64,000 nucleotides of DNA from REEP01 sp964517265 (GTDB lineage Bacteria > Pseudomonadota > Alphaproteobacteria > Rhodospirillales > Defluviicoccaceae), in contig CAZFBS010000001.1 in the NCBI GenBank assembly GCA_964517265.1, positions 186,001 to 250,000 on the forward strand, given 5' to 3'. The position numbers and the translations under genes are program-made. Each line of letters begins with the position of its first letter. Positions within the stretch are counted from its first letter, which is position 1. Shown here one piece after another: positions 60,598-64,000 of the stretch. The notes under the pieces were generated by a model, which was not told the origin of the DNA, ran no database searches, and was given only the letters and a program-made list of their open reading frames with translations.

Positions 60598-63500
60598 TCA
60601 TTCTTCCTCCCGGCGCCGCCAACGCCGCTCTGATAGCCGCTGCAGGGCAACGTAGATGCCCGGTATCAGCGGCAGGCTGATCAGTGTTGCCGCCAGCATG
60701 CCGCCGAGGATGGTGATACCGATCACCTCCCGGGCGTTGGCGCCGGCCCCGGTTGCCAGGACAAGCGGAATGATGCCGCCAATGAACGAGAACGCCGTCA
60801 TCAGCACCGCGCGGAACCGCTGCTGGGCTCCTTCCATCGCGGCCTCGATGATGGAATGGCCGGCCTCGCGTTGGTTCTTGGCGAATTCGACGATCAAGAT
60901 CGCATTTTTGCTGGCGAGGGCGATCAACAGAACGATGCCGATCTGCGTGTAGACGCTGTTTTCCTGACCGGCGATCCAGAGCGCCGCGGTCGCACCCAGC
61001 GCCGCGATGCCGAGCGATAGCAGGATCGTGACCGGCAACATCCAACTTTCGTATTGGGCAACCAGGAACAAATAGGCGAACAGCAATGCCAGAGTGAAGA
61101 CGATCGGTGCTTCGCCGCCGGCGCGTTGTTCCTGGAACGAAAGACCGGACCACGCATAGCCGTAGCCCTCAGGCAGAACGTCCTCTGCAATCTCAGCCAA
61201 CGCGGCCATCACCTCGCCGGAGCTGCTGCCAGGGGCGGCCTGCCCGCTGATTTGAGCGGCCATGAAAAGATCAAAGCGGGACACGGTGAACGGACCAAAG
61301 GTGGTATCCAGGTCCACGAACGTGCGGAGCGGCACCATCCGTCCCTCGGCGTTGCGAACGTGAAACTCCAGAATGTCCTCGGGGTGGGCGCGAAAGGCGG
61401 CATCGGCTTGCAGATTGACTTGGTAGACTCGGCCCTCGCGCGTGAAATCGTTGACATAGCGCGAGCCCATGAAGGCGCCGATCGTCTCGTAGGTCTCGGC
61501 AACGGAAATCCCCAGCCTTTCCGCCTTGGTCCGGTCGACGTCAACGAAGACCTGCGGCACGTCGGCAGAAAAGGCGGAATAAGCCATGCCGATCCGGGGA
61601 TCCTGGTTCGCCGCCGCCACGAACGCCTGCGCCACCTGCGCGAGATCCTCGGGAGACTGCCCGCGCTGGGCCTGTAGGCGAAGGTCGAACCCGCCGATCG
61701 AGCCGATCCCCGGAATCGGCGGTGGCGCAAAAGCGGCGACGTTCGCTTCGGGAATATCGATAAACGCCTGCCTGAGACGGGCCAGGATTCCCTGAACGCT
61801 CCCCGCCGCTCCTTGTCGCTCGGCCCAGGGCTCGAGCGAGGCCACCGCCAGCCCGCCGTTCGGCGCCAGTGTACCCTGCAGAAGGCTGAACCCACTGACG
61901 GAAATCACCTCGGCGACCTCATCCATGTCTTCAAGAACATTCCGGACCCGACCGAGAACCGCATCGGTCCGCTCCAGTGAGGCGGTGTCCGGCAGCTGCA
62001 CGTCGATGAACAGCGCGCCCTGATCCTCTTCCGGGAGGAAGGCGGTGGGAAGCGTTACGAACAAAACTCCTGCCCCGACAAACGCCACGATGAGCACGGC
62101 GAAAACGATTCCGAGACGGCGAAGCAGCCACGCGACGGCAATGGCGTAGGCCGCGCGCACCCGCTCCAGGCCCCGGGAGAAATACCGTAACGGGCCACCT
62201 CCCGGCCGCGGCGGTGTAAGAAACGTTGCGCAAAGGGCGGGGCTCAACGTCAGTGCGACCAGGGAGGACAGCACCAGCGCCGTCGAAATCGTAATGCCGA
62301 ACTGCTGGAAGAGCTGTCCGGTGATGCCCGGCAGAAACGTGGTCGGCACGAAGACGGAGAGCAGAACCAGAGTCGTGGTGATGATCGGCCCCGTCACCTG
62401 TTCCATGGCGCGGTGTGTGGCCTGAGCGGGTTTCAGTCCCTCTTCCTGCATCAGGCGGTGGACGTTCTCGACCACCAGGATCGCATCGTCGACGACGAGG
62501 CCGATCGCCAGGATCAACGCCAGCAGGGTGATGGTGTTGGCCGTGAAGCCGGCCGCCAGCAGAACGATGAACGTGCCGATCAAAGAAACGGGAATGGTCA
62601 GCGAGGGGATCAGCGTGGTGCGCCATTGCTGCAGGAACACGAAGGTGACCGCCACGACGACGGCAAAGGCAATCATCAGGGTGACCACGATCTCCGCCAC
62701 CGTCGCGCGGACGAACTGGGTGGCGTCGTAGACGACCCTGTATTCAAGTCCCACTGGAAAATCCCGCGAGAGCACCTCCAGCGCGTCGAGGACGGCATCG
62801 CCGGTCTCCAGAGCGTTGGCGCCCGGGGATTGGTAAATGGCCAGCATGGCGGTCGGATGATCGCCCAGGCGCGCACGGGCGGCATAGGTCTGGGCACCGA
62901 GTTCGGCGTGGGCGACGTCACGCAGCCGTACGATAGCCCCGTCTTTCCCGGTCTTGACGATGATGGCGCCGAACTCCTCGGGGTCCCGCAAAAGGCCCTT
63001 GGCGACGAGGGAGTATTGAGCCTCCTGTCCGTCGGGGATCGGCGGCGCTCCGGCCTGTCCAATCGACGCCAGCACGTTCTGTGTGCGGATGGCGGCGGCA
63101 ATGTCGCCGGGCGTGATGCCGAGAGCGGTCATCCGCGACGGATTCATCCAGATCCGCATGCTGTAGTCGGCACCGCCGATAACATCCGTATCGCCGACTC
63201 CCGGCACCCGTGCGATCGCATCGGCAATCGTCGTGTTCGCATAGTTGTTGATCGTCAACTCGTCGATCGATCCGTCCGGCGCGTAGAAGCCGATGGCAAA
63301 CAGGAAATCCGGGGAGCGCGAGCGCACGGTGACGCCTTGCTGTATCACCGCATTTGGAAGCCGCGGAAGCGCCAGTTGCACCCGGTTCTGAACGTTCACC
63401 TGGGCGAGGTCCGGATCGGTACCGACCTCGAAGGTGACGCTGAGGGAATAGGTGCCGGCGTTTGAAGAGGTCGAGGCCATGTAGATCATGTCTTCGACGC

Positions 63501-63714
63501 CGTTCACCGCCGTCTCCAGCGGGGAGCCGACCGTGCTCGCGATCTCTTCGGCGCTCGCCCCCGGAAACGTGGTCGAGACGGTGACGGTCGGCGGCGTGAT
63601 CTGCGGATATTGCGTCACCGGAATGAACATCAGGGCGAGCAGTCCGGCCAAGCTCGTCACCAGCGCGATGACGATCGCGAACCGCGGTCGCCGGATGAAG
63701 ATGCCGGAAATCAA
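60598..63714 (-). CDS. RND efflux transporter, HAE1 (AcrB-like)
   Basis: 1038 residues from a TTG start that overlaps the adaptor stop as TTGA. The first helix FIRRPRFAIVIALVTSLAGLLAL, the periplasmic porter domains, and helix 4 GLVVDDAILVVENVHRL (Asp-Asp proton relay) are typical of hydrophobe/amphiphile exporters. Helix 10 region shows the conserved Lys (ASKNAILIVEFAKNQ). It pumps drugs or solvents with the adaptor and a TolC-like channel; no TolC gene is in view. Confidence 0.96.
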   Translation of the reverse strand: MISGIFIRRPRFAIVIALVTSLAGLLALMFIPVTQYPQITPPTVTVSTTFPGASAEEIASTVGSPLETAVNGVEDMIYMASTSSNAGTYSLSVTFEVGTDPDLAQVNVQNRVQLALPRLPNAVIQQGVTVRSRSPDFLFAIGFYAPDGSIDELTINNYANTTIADAIARVPGVGDTDVIGGADYSMRIWMNPSRMTALGITPGDIAAAIRTQNVLASIGQAGAPPIPDGQEAQYSLVAKGLLRDPEEFGAIIVKTGKDGAIVRLRDVAHAELGAQTYAARARLGDHPTAMLAIYQSPGANALETGDAVLDALEVLSRDFPVGLEYRVVYDATQFVRATVAEIVVTLMIAFAVVVAVTFVFLQQWRTTLIPSLTIPVSLIGTFIVLLAAGFTANTITLLALILAIGLVVDDAILVVENVHRLMQEEGLKPAQATHRAMEQVTGPIITTTLVLLSVFVPTTFLPGITGQLFQQFGITISTALVLSSLVALTLSPALCATFLTPPRPGGGPLRYFSRGLERVRAAYAIAVAWLLRRLGIVFAVLIVAFVGAGVLFVTLPTAFLPEEDQGALFIDVQLPDTASLERTDAVLGRVRNVLEDMDEVAEVISVSGFSLLQGTLAPNGGLAVASLEPWAERQGAAGSVQGILARLRQAFIDIPEANVAAFAPPPIPGIGSIGGFDLRLQAQRGQSPEDLAQVAQAFVAAANQDPRIGMAYSAFSADVPQVFVDVDRTKAERLGISVAETYETIGAFMGSRYVNDFTREGRVYQVNLQADAAFRAHPEDILEFHVRNAEGRMVPLRTFVDLDTTFGPFTVSRFDLFMAAQISGQAAPGSSSGEVMAALAEIAEDVLPEGYGYAWSGLSFQEQRAGGEAPIVFTLALLFAYLFLVAQYESWMLPVTILLSLGIAALGATAALWIAGQENSVYTQIGIVLLIALASKNAILIVEFAKNQREAGHSIIEAAMEGAQQRFRAVLMTAFSFIGGIIPLVLATGAGANAREVIGITILGGMLAATLISLPLIPGIYVALQRLSERRWRRREEE

Positions 63715-64000
63715 GTCCCCGGCTCTTGGGCGGAGGAGGGGCGGACCTCAACGCCGGGGCGCAGGCGCTGTACGCCCTGAATTACCACGGTTTCTCCCGC
63801 ATCGAGGCCGCTTTCGACCGCCCAGCCTTCCGCCACCCGCTCGCCGGTTTCGATGTTGCGGCGCGAGACGGTGTTGTCCTCCTCGAGCACATAGACATAA
63901 CGTCCCTGCCGATCCTGCTGCACCGCGGATTGGCGCACGACGGGGAAGGCCGGCGGGTCTTCCTCCGCCACCCGCAGGGTGACATTCTGCCCCGGTACCA
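63711..64000 (-). CDS. RND periplasmic adaptor subunit, 3' part only
   Basis: The last 96 residues of an AcrA/MexA-type membrane fusion protein; the frame is open to the window edge. GQNVTLR, VVRQSAVQQDRQGRYVYVLE and GLDAGETVVIQGVQRLRPGVEV are the beta-barrel and membrane-proximal domains. The stop overlaps the start of the RND transporter gene. Confidence 0.92.
   Translation of the reverse strand, partial: VPGQNVTLRVAEEDPPAFPVVRQSAVQQDRQGRYVYVLEEDNTVSRRNIETGERVAEGWAVESGLDAGETVVIQGVQRLRPGVEVRPSSAQEPGT

Overview
The window looks like chromosomal DNA from a GC-rich alphaproteobacterium, most plausibly Rhodospirillales-like. That placement is inferred from gene content: hisZ beside purA, a GapR/DUF2312 protein, sigma-32 with an RpoH box, type II thrB, split gcvPA/gcvPB, an M67 JAMM protein after rluD, and norCBQD. 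Most of the 64 kb is densely packed, intact core metabolism. No rRNA, tRNA, CRISPR array, insertion sequence or prophage was found. Both ends cut through genes: the 3' part of tenA at the left and the 3' part of an RND adaptor gene at the right.

Layout. 1-3.4 kb: tenA end, nnrS, then three uncharacterised ORFs, two of them very small. 3.4-14.9 kb: a gamma-glutamyltransferase-like gene, hisZ-purA, a protein-kinase-like gene that lacks key catalytic residues with a membrane-protein partner, rpoH, rluD, a small membrane protein plus JAMM protease, and a GalT-like DUF4921 gene ending in a 4 x 15 bp tandem repeat. 15-20.3 kb: a small conserved gene and norC-norB-norQ-norD (respiratory nitric oxide reductase and its activators). 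20.3-24.2 kb: a stress-type accessory stretch with a DUF4142 protein, short disordered proteins, a Tat-exported hemerythrin-like protein, a GapR paralogue and a trypsin-like protease; two promoters matching the EcfG general-stress sigma consensus lie in it. 24.2-28.6 kb: gcvT-gcvH-gcvPA-gcvPB on the minus strand. 28.7-35.5 kb: lipoprotein/CDGSH pair, thrB-rnhA, two tandem bacteriohemerythrins, peroxiredoxin, DsbD-like reductase. 35.5-50.6 kb: trkH, yqgE, exoD-like, secA, HtrA-like protease, LpxR-like deacylase, parvulin, argJ-GNAT-nudix, cytochrome c, CinA-like protein, transglutaminase, small membrane protein. 50.6-54.3 kb: a four-gene MCE lipid-transport operon. 54.8-64 kb: MFS transporter, acetoacetyl-CoA synthetase, DMT transporter, DUF1232, pcm and an RND efflux pump.

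How it fits together. Nitric oxide handling recurs (NorCBQD, NnrS, and possibly the hemerythrins), which suggests a facultative denitrifier or an organism exposed to NO. Envelope maintenance is the second theme: MCE operon, LpxR-like enzyme, SecA, HtrA, parvulin, DsbD-like and RND pump. The least explained parts are the kinase-like/membrane-protein pair after purA and the 20.9-22.8 kb stress stretch. All family calls are from reading the sequence and from memory of families; no database search was possible.
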